Source: CAZNVB01 sp964651495
Lineage (GTDB): Bacteria; Acidobacteriota; Aminicenantia; Aminicenantales; UBA8522
Assembly: GCA_964651495.1 (NCBI GenBank)
Contig: CAZYWP010000057.1
Span: forward strand, 1 to 18,367
Reading direction: 5' to 3'
Length of the DNA: 18,367 bases
Shown: positions 1-8,076 of the stretch, piece by piece
How positions within the stretch are numbered: the stretch's first letter is position 1
How the letters are laid out: the number at the start of each line of letters is the position of its first letter
Position numbers and translations under genes: made by a program
The notes under the pieces: model-generated
Told to the model about the DNA's origin: nothing
Databases searched by the model: none
What the model saw: the letters and a program-made list of their open reading frames with translations, nothing else

Positions 1-6
1 GACGGA

Positions 7-59
7 GCGGGCGCTTGCCCACGCCGCGGTCCGCTTTTCCATCCAATGAAAGCGGCCGC
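7..59. other. Two adjacent stem-loops downstream of the lipoprotein gene
   Basis: A strong imperfect hairpin pairs 26-39 with 48-59. It has twelve base pairs with two single-base bulges (T30, T38) and an 8-nt loop at 40-47. A smaller hairpin pairs 7-12 with 17-24. The larger one abuts the stop codon of the minus-strand lipoprotein gene at 59-61, so it lies where its transcript should end. No T-run follows on the minus strand, so it is not a canonical intrinsic terminator. It could be a Rho-associated or mRNA-stabilising structure. No gene can be called in 1-58. Confidence 0.4.
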
Positions 60-700
60 TATTTGATGACCCTCAACTCCTCGAGCTTCTGCTTGTACTT
101 GGCTTCGTCTGTCAGTCCATAAGTGACGGTCTTGCTCCAGAGCTCAAGCTCGCCCATATAGCGATATGCTCCGACCGATATCTGCGCCTGTCTCCACTTG
201 CTGGGCGGTTGGAAAGTGAACCCGTAATAGACGATTTGATTCTGATAGTTGTAGGCCCAGACCTCGAGGGTGGTGGCTGTGATATCTTCCCCGGTCCTGG
301 CGTCCGCGCTCTCAAACCCGGTTTCGCCTTCTCTGATCTTGACCTGCATGGTCCAGTTGTCATTGACGTGCTGCTCGATGTTGGCCGGGTTACCGTTTAA
401 AAGATAGACCCGGGCGCGGTCGGTGTTCCAAGGCTGTTCGAAATTCTCTTTCTTGAAATTTTGGGCGATGTAAGCCAGCCGGTTGTCGAATTCCTTCTTG
501 GAATCCGCGGGCCGGGCCTCCCAGAATAGTTTTTGGAACTCCAGTTTCCCCGCCTCGGTCAGGCTTCTGTACACGTCTCTTTCATAGTTCTGCATGATGA
601 AGTACTGCTGAGCATACCAGGGGTCCTTGGACGGCATCATGTTCACCCCGCAGGCTGCGGTGATGGCCAAAACGAGAAACAGGATGGCGACGTTTTTCAT
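59..700 (-). CDS. GWxTD-type domain lipoprotein
   Basis: This is a 213-residue putative lipoprotein. The N-terminus MKNVAILFLVLAITAAC is a short signal peptide with a lipobox-like TAAC, putting the lipidated cysteine at residue 17. The following region, FW-EAR around 59-63 and then PWNTDRARVYLLNGNP at 90-105, matches the GWxTD domain (usually GWxTDRGRVYIxxGxP), with Pro in place of the motif's Gly. Function of this family is poorly known; members are exported proteins frequent in Acidobacteriota and Bacteroidota. The start at 700 was chosen because a GGGAGG Shine-Dalgarno lies about 10 nt upstream and the signal peptide begins there; a longer reading to 859 would run into the ileS start. It is divergent from ileS. 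The neighbouring lgt and lspA encode the enzymes that would lipidate and cleave it, although they serve all lipoproteins. Confidence 0.8.
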   Translation of the reverse strand: MKNVAILFLVLAITAACGVNMMPSKDPWYAQQYFIMQNYERDVYRSLTEAGKLEFQKLFWEARPADSKKEFDNRLAYIAQNFKKENFEQPWNTDRARVYLLNGNPANIEQHVNDNWTMQVKIREGETGFESADARTGEDITATTLEVWAYNYQNQIVYYGFTFQPPSKWRQAQISVGAYRYMGELELWSKTVTYGLTDEAKYKQKLEELRVIK

Positions 701-857
701 GCTTGATTTCCCTCCCGACGGATCTCTCTTTCGAATCTTATCGGATAATAGCGAATCACACTTTGAGAGAATTGTCAAATCCGGCCTGACCGGGGTATTG
801 TGTCCCCCTGGGAGATGGTCTATAATCTCGGAATAAATCGAGACCGCGGAGACCGCC
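701..857. promoter_or_regulatory. Divergent lipoprotein/ileS intergenic region
   Basis: This 157-bp spacer separates two divergently transcribed genes. The plus-strand promoter for ileS is listed separately. For the minus strand, a perfect TTGACA lies at 773-778 and a TATTAT at 745-750. Their spacing of 22 bp is too long for a normal sigma70 site, so the lipoprotein promoter is only tentative. If TATTAT is used, the leader would be about 38 nt. There is no room for a T-box leader ahead of ileS. Confidence 0.4.
798..826 (+). promoter_or_regulatory. Predicted sigma70-like promoter for ileS
   Basis: The -35 box TTGTGT is at 798-803 and a perfect TATAAT -10 box is at 821-826, with an ideal 17-bp spacer. 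The start of transcription would be near 833, leaving a leader of about 25 nt before the ATG at 858. GGAG at 848-851 is the likely ribosome binding site. The short leader argues against an attenuator or T-box. Confidence 0.65.
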
Positions 858-3632
858 ATGGCCGATCAACTGGACTTCAAGAGCACGCTCAACCTGCCCC
901 GCACCTCCTTCTCGATGAAGGCCAAACTGGCCCAGAGGGAGCCGGAGTTTCTCAAGAAATGGGAGGCGACGGGCCTTTACCGAAAAATTCTGCAAAAGCG
1001 GGAGAAGGCGCCGACCTTTGTCCTGCACGACGGTCCTCCCTATGCCAACGGCCGGATCCATCTGGGGACGGCCATGAACAAGATCCTCAAGGATTTCATC
1101 GTCAAGAGCAAGACCATGCAGGGCTTCCTCGCGCCCTATCTCCCGGGCTGGGACTGTCACGGCCTGCCGATCGAAATCAAGGTGGACCAGCTGCTCGGGG
1201 AGAAGAAAAAGGACATGTCCATCATCGCGGTGCGCGAGGAGTGCCGGAGCTATGCCCTCAAGTTCATCGATATCCAGCGCGAGGAGTTCAGGCGGCTGGG
1301 CGTTTTCGGCGAGTGGGAAAAGCCCTACCTGACCATGACGCCCGAGTACGAGGGAGACGTGCTGCGGCACCTGGCGGCCTTCTTCGGCTCCGGCAACGTC
1401 TACAAAGGGCTGCGGCCCGTCCACTGGTGCCTGCACTGCCAGACGGCCCTGGCGGAAGCCGAGATCGAGTACAAAGACCGGACTTCACCGTCGATTTATG
1501 TGAAATTCCCCCTTCTCTCCGACATTTCGCCAAAGTACCCGGCTCTGGCCGGGAAAAAAGTCTTCATTCTGATCTGGACGACGACTCCCTGGACCCTGCC
1601 GGCCAACCTGGCCATCGCCTTCCATCCCGAGCACGAGTACGCCGCCTTCACAGCCGGCGAGGAGGTCTACGTGGCCGCGAAACGGCTCCTCCCGATCATC
1701 GCCGAAGAGCTCGGCCTGAAAGATCCCTGGGTGCTGGCCGAGTTTCCGGGGAGAGAGATGGAGGGGCTCAAGGCGCGCCACCCCTGGATTGACCGCGAGT
1801 CGCGGCTCGTCCTGGCCGAATATGTGACCTTGGAAGACGGCACGGGAGCCGTCCACACCGCGCCCGGCCACGGCTACGAGGACTACCTCACCGGGCTCGC
1901 CTATGACCTGGAGATCTACACGCCGGTGGACGGCGAGGGCCGGTTCATCCCCCAGGTGGAACGCTACGGGGGAATGAACGTTTTCGAGGCCAACCCGGTG
2001 ATCACCGCCGACATGAAGAAGGACGGGTCGCTCCTCAAGGAGGGGAAAATCAGCCACAGCTATCCCCATTGCTGGCGCTGCAAGAACCCGGTGATTTTCC
2101 GGGCCACCTCCCAGTGGTTTATCTCCCTGGACAAGGGCGGCCTGCGCACCCGGGCGCTCGACGAGATCAAGAACGTGCGCTGGATTCCGCCCTGGGGGGA
2201 GGAGCGGATCGCCAACATGATGACCGCCCGTCCCGACTGGTGCATCTCCCGCCAGCGCAAATGGGGCGTTCCCATCCCGGCCTTCGAATGTAACGGCTGC
2301 GGCCGCATCCTGGCTTCGGAGGAGATCACGCGGCGCGTGGCCGATATTTTTTCCCGCGAGGGGTCGAACTCCTGGTACGTCAGGAGCGCCGCAGAGCTTC
2401 TTCCGCCCGGGACGACGTGCCCGCAGTGCGGCGGCGGGAAGTTGGAGAAAGAAAACAACATCCTCGACGTCTGGTTCGAATCGGGAGCGAGCCACGCCGT
2501 GCTGGGCAAGCGGCCGGACCTGCCTTGGCCGGCGGACATCTATATCGAAGGCACTGACCAGTACAGGGGCTGGTTCAACAGCTCGCTCCTTATCGGCGTC
2601 GGCGCCAGGGCCGCTTCTCCCTACCGGACCTGCATCACCCACGGGTTTGTCCTGGACGAGCAGGGGAGGGCGATGTCCAAATCGCTCGGCAATTTTATCG
2701 AGCCGGAGGAGATCATCTCGCGCAACGGCGCCGAAGTCCTCCGTCTCTGGGTGGCCATGCTCAACTACAAGGAGGACGCCCGGTTCGGGAACGAAATCCT
2801 GGAACGGCTCGTCGACGCCTACCGCAAAATCCGCAACACCTGGCGGTTCATCCTGGGCAACCTGTATGATTTCACGCCCGACACCGAGTCGGTCGAAAAA
2901 GAGGACATGCTCCTTCTCGACCGTTGGGTTCTGGACAAGACCGCCGAGGTCGGGAAGAGAATCCTCAAAGCCTACGAGGACTACGAATATCACACTGTCT
3001 TTCACTCGGTCTTCGGGTTTTTCACGGTCGAGCTCAGCGCCTTCTACCTCGATGTCCTCAAGGACAGGGCCTATTGCTCGGGCCGGGGCTCCCGGCTGCG
3101 CAAGTCGGCCCAGACCGCCCTCTTCCGGGTGCTCAAGGACAGCCTGGTCCTGCTGGCCCCGATCCTGCCGTTCACGACCGAGGAGGCCTGGGAGAGCCTG
3201 CCGGCGTTTGCCGGAAAGGGGGAATCGGTCCACCTCGAGACGTTTCCCTCTTTCGGGGAAAAGTGGCTCGAGGAGAAGACCAAAGGGGAGATGAGCCGGC
3301 TCGTCGCCCTGCGCGAGGCCGTTCTCAAGGAGCTGGAGCGGGCCCGCGAGGAGAAACTCATCGGCAACTCTCTCGAGGCCGAGGTGCGCCTGCGGGTCCC
3401 GGCCGAAGACTTTGGTCTGGTAAAAAAATACGAGCCTGAATTGGGTGCCCTTTTCATCGTCTCGGCGGTAACCGTCGAGCCCGGGGCGGCGCCGGCGCTC
3501 GAAGTCCGCGTCAGCCGGGCGCCGGGCGCCAAGTGCCCGAGATGCTGGAACTACTCGACCGCGATCGGCAGCGGCGGCGATGATTCCGAGCTTTGCCCCC
3601 GCTGCCGGGATGTGGTTCGGAAGATGGCCTGA
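858..3632 (+). CDS. ileS: Isoleucine--tRNA ligase
   Basis: This cytoplasmic class I aminoacyl-tRNA synthetase attaches isoleucine to tRNA-Ile and hydrolyses mischarged Val-tRNA-Ile. The 924 residues match the usual length of the bacterial type. Visible landmarks are PPYANG followed by the HIGH-like HLGT at 68-71, the editing domain with TTTPWTLPAN near 241-250, DVWFESGASH, and the KMSKS-type loop AMSKS at 605-609. A C-terminal zinc finger has CPRC at 893-896 and CPRC at 913-916. HLGT instead of HIGH, and Ala in place of the first Lys of KMSKS, are common in bacterial IleRS. The C-terminal zinc finger points to the ordinary bacterial form rather than the mupirocin-resistant eukaryote-like form. 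It is the first gene of an operon; its stop overlaps the lspA start by one base (TGATG). Confidence 0.97.
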   Translation: MADQLDFKSTLNLPRTSFSMKAKLAQREPEFLKKWEATGLYRKILQKREKAPTFVLHDGPPYANGRIHLGTAMNKILKDFIVKSKTMQGFLAPYLPGWDCHGLPIEIKVDQLLGEKKKDMSIIAVREECRSYALKFIDIQREEFRRLGVFGEWEKPYLTMTPEYEGDVLRHLAAFFGSGNVYKGLRPVHWCLHCQTALAEAEIEYKDRTSPSIYVKFPLLSDISPKYPALAGKKVFILIWTTTPWTLPANLAIAFHPEHEYAAFTAGEEVYVAAKRLLPIIAEELGLKDPWVLAEFPGREMEGLKARHPWIDRESRLVLAEYVTLEDGTGAVHTAPGHGYEDYLTGLAYDLEIYTPVDGEGRFIPQVERYGGMNVFEANPVITADMKKDGSLLKEGKISHSYPHCWRCKNPVIFRATSQWFISLDKGGLRTRALDEIKNVRWIPPWGEERIANMMTARPDWCISRQRKWGVPIPAFECNGCGRILASEEITRRVADIFSREGSNSWYVRSAAELLPPGTTCPQCGGGKLEKENNILDVWFESGASHAVLGKRPDLPWPADIYIEGTDQYRGWFNSSLLIGVGARAASPYRTCITHGFVLDEQGRAMSKSLGNFIEPEEIISRNGAEVLRLWVAMLNYKEDARFGNEILERLVDAYRKIRNTWRFILGNLYDFTPDTESVEKEDMLLLDRWVLDKTAEVGKRILKAYEDYEYHTVFHSVFGFFTVELSAFYLDVLKDRAYCSGRGSRLRKSAQTALFRVLKDSLVLLAPILPFTTEEAWESLPAFAGKGESVHLETFPSFGEKWLEEKTKGEMSRLVALREAVLKELERAREEKLIGNSLEAEVRLRVPAEDFGLVKKYEPELGALFIVSAVTVEPGAAPALEVRVSRAPGAKCPRCWNYSTAIGSGGDDSELCPRCRDVVRKMA

Positions 3633-4138
3633 TGAAAAAAAACCTGGTCTATTACGATATCATTCTCCTGCTCATTGTCCTCGACCAGGTGACCAAGTGG
3701 CTTGTTTCCCGCTATCTCACCCTCTACAACAGCCTGACCGTCCTCCCGGGTTTTTTCAACCTGACCCACATCCGGAACAAAGGCGCCATTTTCGGCGCTT
3801 TTTCCCACGTCAATAGCCGCGCGGTCTTCCTCCTCCTGACCGTCGCCTCCCTCGTCGCCCTGGCGCTCGTCCTGTATTATTTCTTCCGGACGCCGGCCTC
3901 CGAGCGGGGCATGAAGCTGGCCCTCTCACTCATCCTGGCCGGCGCTCTGGGCAACCTCATTGACCGCGTCTTTCGCGGCTACGTCATCGATTTTCTCGAT
4001 TTTCACATCAAAGGGCGGCACTGGCCGTTCTTCAACGTCGCCGACTCCGCCATTACCATCGGCGCCCTCCTTTTATTCGTTTTTTTATGGAAAAGGAAAC
4101 CGGAATGCACCCCGTCCTCTTCCGCCTCGGCCCTCTGA
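3632..4138 (+). CDS. lspA: Lipoprotein signal peptidase (signal peptidase II)
   Basis: This inner-membrane aspartyl protease removes the signal peptide from prolipoproteins after Lgt has lipidated the cysteine. The 168-residue protein has four hydrophobic segments and the family motifs DQVTKW at 18-23, FNLTHIRNKGAIFG near 42-55, GALGNLIDR at 104-112, VIDFLDF at 118-124 and FNVADS at 134-139. The catalytic dyad should be D120 and D138. The ATG at 3632 overlaps the ileS stop codon, the classic ileS-lspA linkage; an ORF reading from 3593 would overlap ileS further and is not needed. The tail after about residue 154 (WKRKPE and a Ser-rich end) is encoded partly inside the lgt reading region and is probably not functionally constrained. 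Confidence 0.96.
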   Translation: MKKNLVYYDIILLLIVLDQVTKWLVSRYLTLYNSLTVLPGFFNLTHIRNKGAIFGAFSHVNSRAVFLLLTVASLVALALVLYYFFRTPASERGMKLALSLILAGALGNLIDRVFRGYVIDFLDFHIKGRHWPFFNVADSAITIGALLLFVFLWKRKPECTPSSSASAL

Positions 4139-4932
4139 CCATCCACAGCTACGGCCTGATGATGGCCGTCGGCGTCGCCCTGGGGCTCTGGTTCATCTAT
4201 GTCCAGGCCAGGAAACAGGGGTTGGACGCTCCCCAGATCATCGATGCCGGTTTTTACACCATCCTCATCTCCCTGCTCGGCGCCAAGCTGGTCCTCCTTG
4301 TCGGCAGCTTCTCTTACTACACCCGCTATCCCGGAGAGCTCTTGAGCCTCGCCCGCTCCGGCGGGGTTTTCCAGGGGGGACTGGTCTTCGGCGTCGTCTT
4401 CGCCCTCTGGTACTTCCGCCGCCGCCGGATTCCCGCCTGGCCGGTGGCCGACCTGGCCGGGCCGGCCCTGGCCCTCGGACACGGGTTCGGCCGCATCGGC
4501 TGCTTCCTGGCCGGCTGTTGCTACGGCCGGGAATGCGCTGCGCCGCCGGGCGTGACCTTCCACAGCCAGTATGCTCATGATTTGACCGGGATTCCTCTGG
4601 AAAATGCCCTTCACCCCGTGCAACTCTATGAGGCCCTGCTCAATTTCTTAAACTTCCTGGTCCTCTTCCTGATTTTGCGCCGAAAAAGATTTGACGGCCA
4701 GGTATTCTCTTATTACATCATCAATTACTCCGTCATCCGGTTCATCACCGAGTATTTCCGCGGCGACCATCCGGAGCGCGCCTTCCTGCTCAGGGGAGAA
4801 TCCCCGGCTCTGAGCCTGACCTATCCCCAGTTTTTCTGTATCATCGGACTGGCGGCCGGGGTTTTATTCCATCTCTTTATGAAAAAAAGGGAGATCAAAG
4901 GCGAGGTCTCCGGGCCGGCTGAAAACAGGTGA
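4105..4932 (+). CDS. lgt: Phosphatidylglycerol--prolipoprotein diacylglyceryl transferase
   Basis: This integral inner-membrane enzyme transfers diacylglycerol from phosphatidylglycerol to the lipobox cysteine, the first step of lipoprotein maturation. The 275 residues contain LTIHSYGLM at 11-19, the Lgt signature HGFGRIGCFLAGCCYG at 126-141 (with the conserved Arg at 130), HPVQLYE at 170-176 and RFITEYFRG at 212-220, with about seven hydrophobic segments. The start at 4105 is preferred: AAGGA ends 7-8 nt upstream and the protein then begins MHPVLFRLGP, as in homologues. An alternative ATG at 4087 has no Shine-Dalgarno. The gene overlaps the end of lspA by 34 nt in another frame, so the two are probably translationally coupled. 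It is followed at once by an rluD-type gene. Confidence 0.95.
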   Translation: MHPVLFRLGPLTIHSYGLMMAVGVALGLWFIYVQARKQGLDAPQIIDAGFYTILISLLGAKLVLLVGSFSYYTRYPGELLSLARSGGVFQGGLVFGVVFALWYFRRRRIPAWPVADLAGPALALGHGFGRIGCFLAGCCYGRECAAPPGVTFHSQYAHDLTGIPLENALHPVQLYEALLNFLNFLVLFLILRRKRFDGQVFSYYIINYSVIRFITEYFRGDHPERAFLLRGESPALSLTYPQFFCIIGLAAGVLFHLFMKKREIKGEVSGPAENR

Positions 4933-4937
4933 AGAAC

Positions 4938-5852
4938 ATGGCCGATCCCGCCGGGGAAAAATTCTTCATCACCCTCTCTCATGGGTTCGGACAGCGCCTG
5001 GACGTTTTCCTAACCTCCCACCTCCGGGAGCTGGCCAGGTCGCAGATCCAGAAACTCATCGCCGACCAGAAAGTCCGTCTGAACGGCACCTGGACCAAGG
5101 CCTCACACCGGTTGCGCGAAGGGGACGTCGTCGAAGTGGAGCTCGTCGAGGGAAAAGAAAACCGGCTCCTGGCGGAAGATATTCCTCTGAACATTATCTA
5201 TGTCGATGATCATATCATCGTCCTCAACAAGCCGGCCGGACTGGTTGTCCACCCCGGAGCCGGAGTGACCCAGGGCACTCTGGTCAACGCTCTGATTTTC
5301 CACTTTCCCGGGATCGAACGCGTGGGGCACTCCGAACGGCCCGGGATCGTCCACCGGCTCGATAAAGAGACTTCAGGCGTAATGGTCGTGGCCCGCAGCG
5401 AGAAGGCCTACACTGAGCTCAAGCGGCAATTCAAGGCGCGGGAAGTGGAAAAGATCTACCTGGCGCTCGTCTGGGGCCGGATCCAGGTCGAGGAAGGGAA
5501 GATCGACTGGGCGCTGGGCCGGCACCCCAAGCACCGGCAGCGAATCTCGATCCGGACGCGCCGGCCGCGGGCGGCCCTGACCCTGTATTCAGTCAAGAAG
5601 GTCGTCGACGATCTCACCCTGCTCGAAGTCAAGCCGGTCACGGGGCGAACCCATCAGATCCGGGTGCACTTCGCCGCGGCCGGACATCCCATCGTGGGCG
5701 ACGTCCGCTATGGCGGCAAAAACAAGGCCAGACTCTATTCCCGTCTGTATCTTCACGCCTGGCACATCGTTTTCACCCACCCGGTCAGCAAAACCCTGTC
5801 CGAGTTCTATGCCCCCATCCCTCAGGAATTCCAGGACATCATCCGCGCCTGA
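4938..5852 (+). CDS. rluD: RluA/RluD-family 23S rRNA pseudouridine synthase
   Basis: This cytoplasmic enzyme isomerises uridine to pseudouridine in large-subunit rRNA; the RluD type targets helix 69. The 304 residues comprise an N-terminal S4 RNA-binding domain (QRLDVFLTSHL at 19-29, on to about 68) and a catalytic domain with LNKPAG at 96-101, HPGAG, and the signature HRLDKETSG at 139-147, where D142 is the catalytic aspartate. TGRTHQIRVH lies in the later half. The ATG at 4938 is preferred because AGGTGA sits 5 nt upstream. A GTG at 4929 overlapping the lgt stop (GTGA) would add three residues and is also possible. The exact target site is inferred from the S4-plus-catalytic architecture, which RluC also has, so the symbol is less sure than the family. 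It is the last gene of the ileS-lspA-lgt operon. Confidence 0.88.
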   Translation: MADPAGEKFFITLSHGFGQRLDVFLTSHLRELARSQIQKLIADQKVRLNGTWTKASHRLREGDVVEVELVEGKENRLLAEDIPLNIIYVDDHIIVLNKPAGLVVHPGAGVTQGTLVNALIFHFPGIERVGHSERPGIVHRLDKETSGVMVVARSEKAYTELKRQFKAREVEKIYLALVWGRIQVEEGKIDWALGRHPKHRQRISIRTRRPRAALTLYSVKKVVDDLTLLEVKPVTGRTHQIRVHFAAAGHPIVGDVRYGGKNKARLYSRLYLHAWHIVFTHPVSKTLSEFYAPIPQEFQDIIRA

Positions 5853-5867
5853 TTTCCCTTCTAATTC

Positions 5868-5897
5868 TTGAGGTCAGGGCCGGTTTTGGTGTAAAAT
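5868..5897 (+). promoter_or_regulatory. Possible promoter of the EF-G-2-like gene
   Basis: TTGAGG at 5868-5873 and TAAAAT at 5892-5897 are separated by 18 bp. They lie in the 125-bp gap after the rluD-type gene and would give a leader of about 75 nt. A strong Shine-Dalgarno, TTGGAGG at 5964-5970, precedes the ATG at 5978. No clear terminator hairpin with a T-run was found between the two genes, so read-through from the upstream operon remains possible. Confidence 0.45.
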
Positions 5898-5977
5898 ACG
5901 CTTCGCTCTTTTGTCGCGCCACCTCGAGTCTGAAGAGCTGACCAAAGCCGAATGATCCAATCCTTGGAGGCTTCGTA

Positions 5978-8071
5978 ATGAAAGATTATACTCCGGACAT
6001 GATACGCAACATCGCCCTCGTCGGGCACGGTTCCTCCGGCAAGACATCGCTGGCCGCAGCCCTGCTCTTCGATTTCGGAGCGACCAGCCGGCTGACCAGA
6101 GTGGATAAGGGAAACACCATCACCGATTACGAGCCGGAAGAAATAGAGCGGAAAATTTCCATCAATTCGGCCCTCTGCTTCCTCGAGGCGGACGGCCACA
6201 AGATCAACCTCGTCGATACCCCCGGCTACAGCAATTTCCTCTGGGACACCCGGGCCGCCCTGCGGGCCGTGGACGGCGCGGCCGTCCTGGTCTGCGGCGT
6301 CACCGGAGTCGAGGTCGGGACAGAAAAAGTCTGGGAGATGGTCGAGGAATTCCGCCTGCCCCGGGTCATCGTGATTAACAAGCTCGACCGGGAAAACGCC
6401 AACTTCAAGCGGACCCTTGAATCCATCCGCCAGTTTTTCGGCCGCCAGGCCGTTCCGGTCCAGCTTCCCATCGGCGAGGAAAAAGACTTCGGCGGCGTAA
6501 TCGACCTCATCAGAATGAAAGCCTCCGTCTTCGAGAAAGACGAAAGCGGCAAGGTCAGGGAAGAAGAGATCCCGGCCGCCCTCAAAGCGGAAGCGGAGAA
6601 GAAAAGGGAAGAGCTCGTCGAGATGATCGCCGAAAACGACGAGAAACTGATGGAGAAATACCTGGAGAAGGGGGCACTCACGCCGGAGGAAATTTACTCC
6701 GGCCTGAAGAAAGCTGTATCAAGTTGCCAGTTGTTTCCGGTCCTAGCCTGCTCCGCGCTGGCCAATATCGGGGCCCAGCCGCTGGCTGCAGCCTTGGTCA
6801 ATCTTATGCCCTCGCCGTTGGAAATAGGAGAGGTCAAGGCGACAATCAAGGGCCAGGAGGCGAGTGTCAGGCCCTCCGTTGATGAGGCCCTGGCCGCGCT
6901 CGTGTTCAAGACGATCTCCGACCCGTACACGGGCCGCATCTCGCTGCTCCGGGTGTTCTCCGGCAAGCTCAACCCGGATAGTATCGTCGCCAACGTCGGC
7001 AAGGAGACCGAGGAAAAGCTGGGCGGGCTATTCTTCCTCCAGGGAAAAGAGCAGGTCCCGGCCGGCCAGGCCAAAGCCGGCGACATCGTGGCCACCGCTA
7101 AGCTCAAAGTGACCTCCACCGGGGATACCCTCTCGGCCAAGGGCTCGGACATCGTTTTCCGGCGCATCAAGTTTCCCGAGCCTTCGATCTCTTTTGCCAT
7201 CGAGCCAAAAAGCCGGGCCGACGAGGACCGGATTTCCCAGGCCTCCCACCGGATTATGGAGGAGGACCCGACCGTCCGCTTCGAGCGCGATCCCGATACC
7301 AGTCAGCTCCTCATCTCCGGGGGCGGCGAACTCCATGTCCGGATCATCACGGACAAACTGAAAAAGCGTTACAACGTCGATGTCGACCTCAAGCCGCCCA
7401 AAATCTCCTACAAGGAGACAGTCAAGGGCCGGGCCGACGTCCAGGGACGGCACAAGAAGCAGACCGGCGGCCGGGGACAATTCGGGGACGTCTGGATCAA
7501 GATGGAGCCCATGGCGCGGGGCCAGGATTTCGAGTTCGAGGACAAGATCTTCGGCGGGTCCATCCCCAGGAACTTCATCCCCTCGGTCGAAAAAGGCATC
7601 CTGGAAGCGCGGAAAAAGGGAGTCCTGGCGGGGTATCCGGTCGTCGACTTCAAAGTCATCCTCTATGACGGCTCCTACCATGAGGTCGACTCCTCCGACA
7701 TCGCCTTCAAAATCGCGGCCTCCAAGGCCTTCAAACTGGCCATGCGGGATGCCAAGCCTACCATCCTCGAGCCGGTCATGAGCGTCGAGGTGTATACGCC
7801 CGAGTCCTACATGGGCGACATCATGGGCAACCTCAACGGCCGGCGGGGCAAGCTCCAGGGGATGGAGCAGAAGGGAAACATGAGGATCATCAAGGCCACG
7901 GTCCCGATGGCCGAGATGCTGGACTTCGAGCCGACGTTGACTTCGATCACCGGCGGACGCGGGTCTTTCCTGATGGAATTCTCCCATTATGATGAGGTGC
8001 CTTCGCACCTCCAGCAGAAAATCATCGCCGAAGCGGTCAAGGAAGGACGGGTCCGGCCGGAAGAGGAATAG
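5978..8071 (+). CDS. Elongation factor G-like GTPase (EF-G-2 type)
   Basis: This is a five-domain translational GTPase of 697 residues, the normal EF-G length. The G domain has a variant P-loop GHGSSGKTS at 16-24 (canonical EF-G: GHIDAGKTT), a switch I remnant RKISI at 58-62 instead of RGITI, DTPGY at 80-84, NKLD at 134-137 and a SAL G5 motif near 259-261. HKKQTGGRGQFGDV marks domain IV and SYMGDIMGNLNGRRG domain V. The His of DTPGH, catalytic in EF-G, is Tyr84. These changes match the EF-G-2/EF-G-like subfamily seen in Thermus and actinobacteria, whose role is unclear, so a second true fusA probably lies elsewhere. The start at 5978 has a TTGGAGG ribosome site 7 nt upstream. It is convergent with the patatin gene with only 5 bp between stop codons. 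Confidence 0.9.
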   Translation: MKDYTPDMIRNIALVGHGSSGKTSLAAALLFDFGATSRLTRVDKGNTITDYEPEEIERKISINSALCFLEADGHKINLVDTPGYSNFLWDTRAALRAVDGAAVLVCGVTGVEVGTEKVWEMVEEFRLPRVIVINKLDRENANFKRTLESIRQFFGRQAVPVQLPIGEEKDFGGVIDLIRMKASVFEKDESGKVREEEIPAALKAEAEKKREELVEMIAENDEKLMEKYLEKGALTPEEIYSGLKKAVSSCQLFPVLACSALANIGAQPLAAALVNLMPSPLEIGEVKATIKGQEASVRPSVDEALAALVFKTISDPYTGRISLLRVFSGKLNPDSIVANVGKETEEKLGGLFFLQGKEQVPAGQAKAGDIVATAKLKVTSTGDTLSAKGSDIVFRRIKFPEPSISFAIEPKSRADEDRISQASHRIMEEDPTVRFERDPDTSQLLISGGGELHVRIITDKLKKRYNVDVDLKPPKISYKETVKGRADVQGRHKKQTGGRGQFGDVWIKMEPMARGQDFEFEDKIFGGSIPRNFIPSVEKGILEARKKGVLAGYPVVDFKVILYDGSYHEVDSSDIAFKIAASKAFKLAMRDAKPTILEPVMSVEVYTPESYMGDIMGNLNGRRGKLQGMEQKGNMRIIKATVPMAEMLDFEPTLTSITGGRGSFLMEFSHYDEVPSHLQQKIIAEAVKEGRVRPEEE

Positions 8072-8076
8072 CAGAA

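Noticed and set aside
701..857. T-box riboswitch ahead of ileS
   Set aside because: The predicted transcript leader is only about 25 nt, and no T-box-like conserved sequence or terminator hairpin is present.
1059..1070. HLGT in place of the HIGH motif of IleRS as a possible inactivating change
   Set aside because: HIGT/HLGT variants are common in functional bacterial isoleucyl-tRNA synthetases, and the remaining motifs are intact.
1485..3233. Long open frame of 582 codons antisense to ileS
   Set aside because: It is a shadow of a GC-rich coding gene. Its translation is low-complexity and lacks domains, and the ileS strand carries all synthetase motifs.
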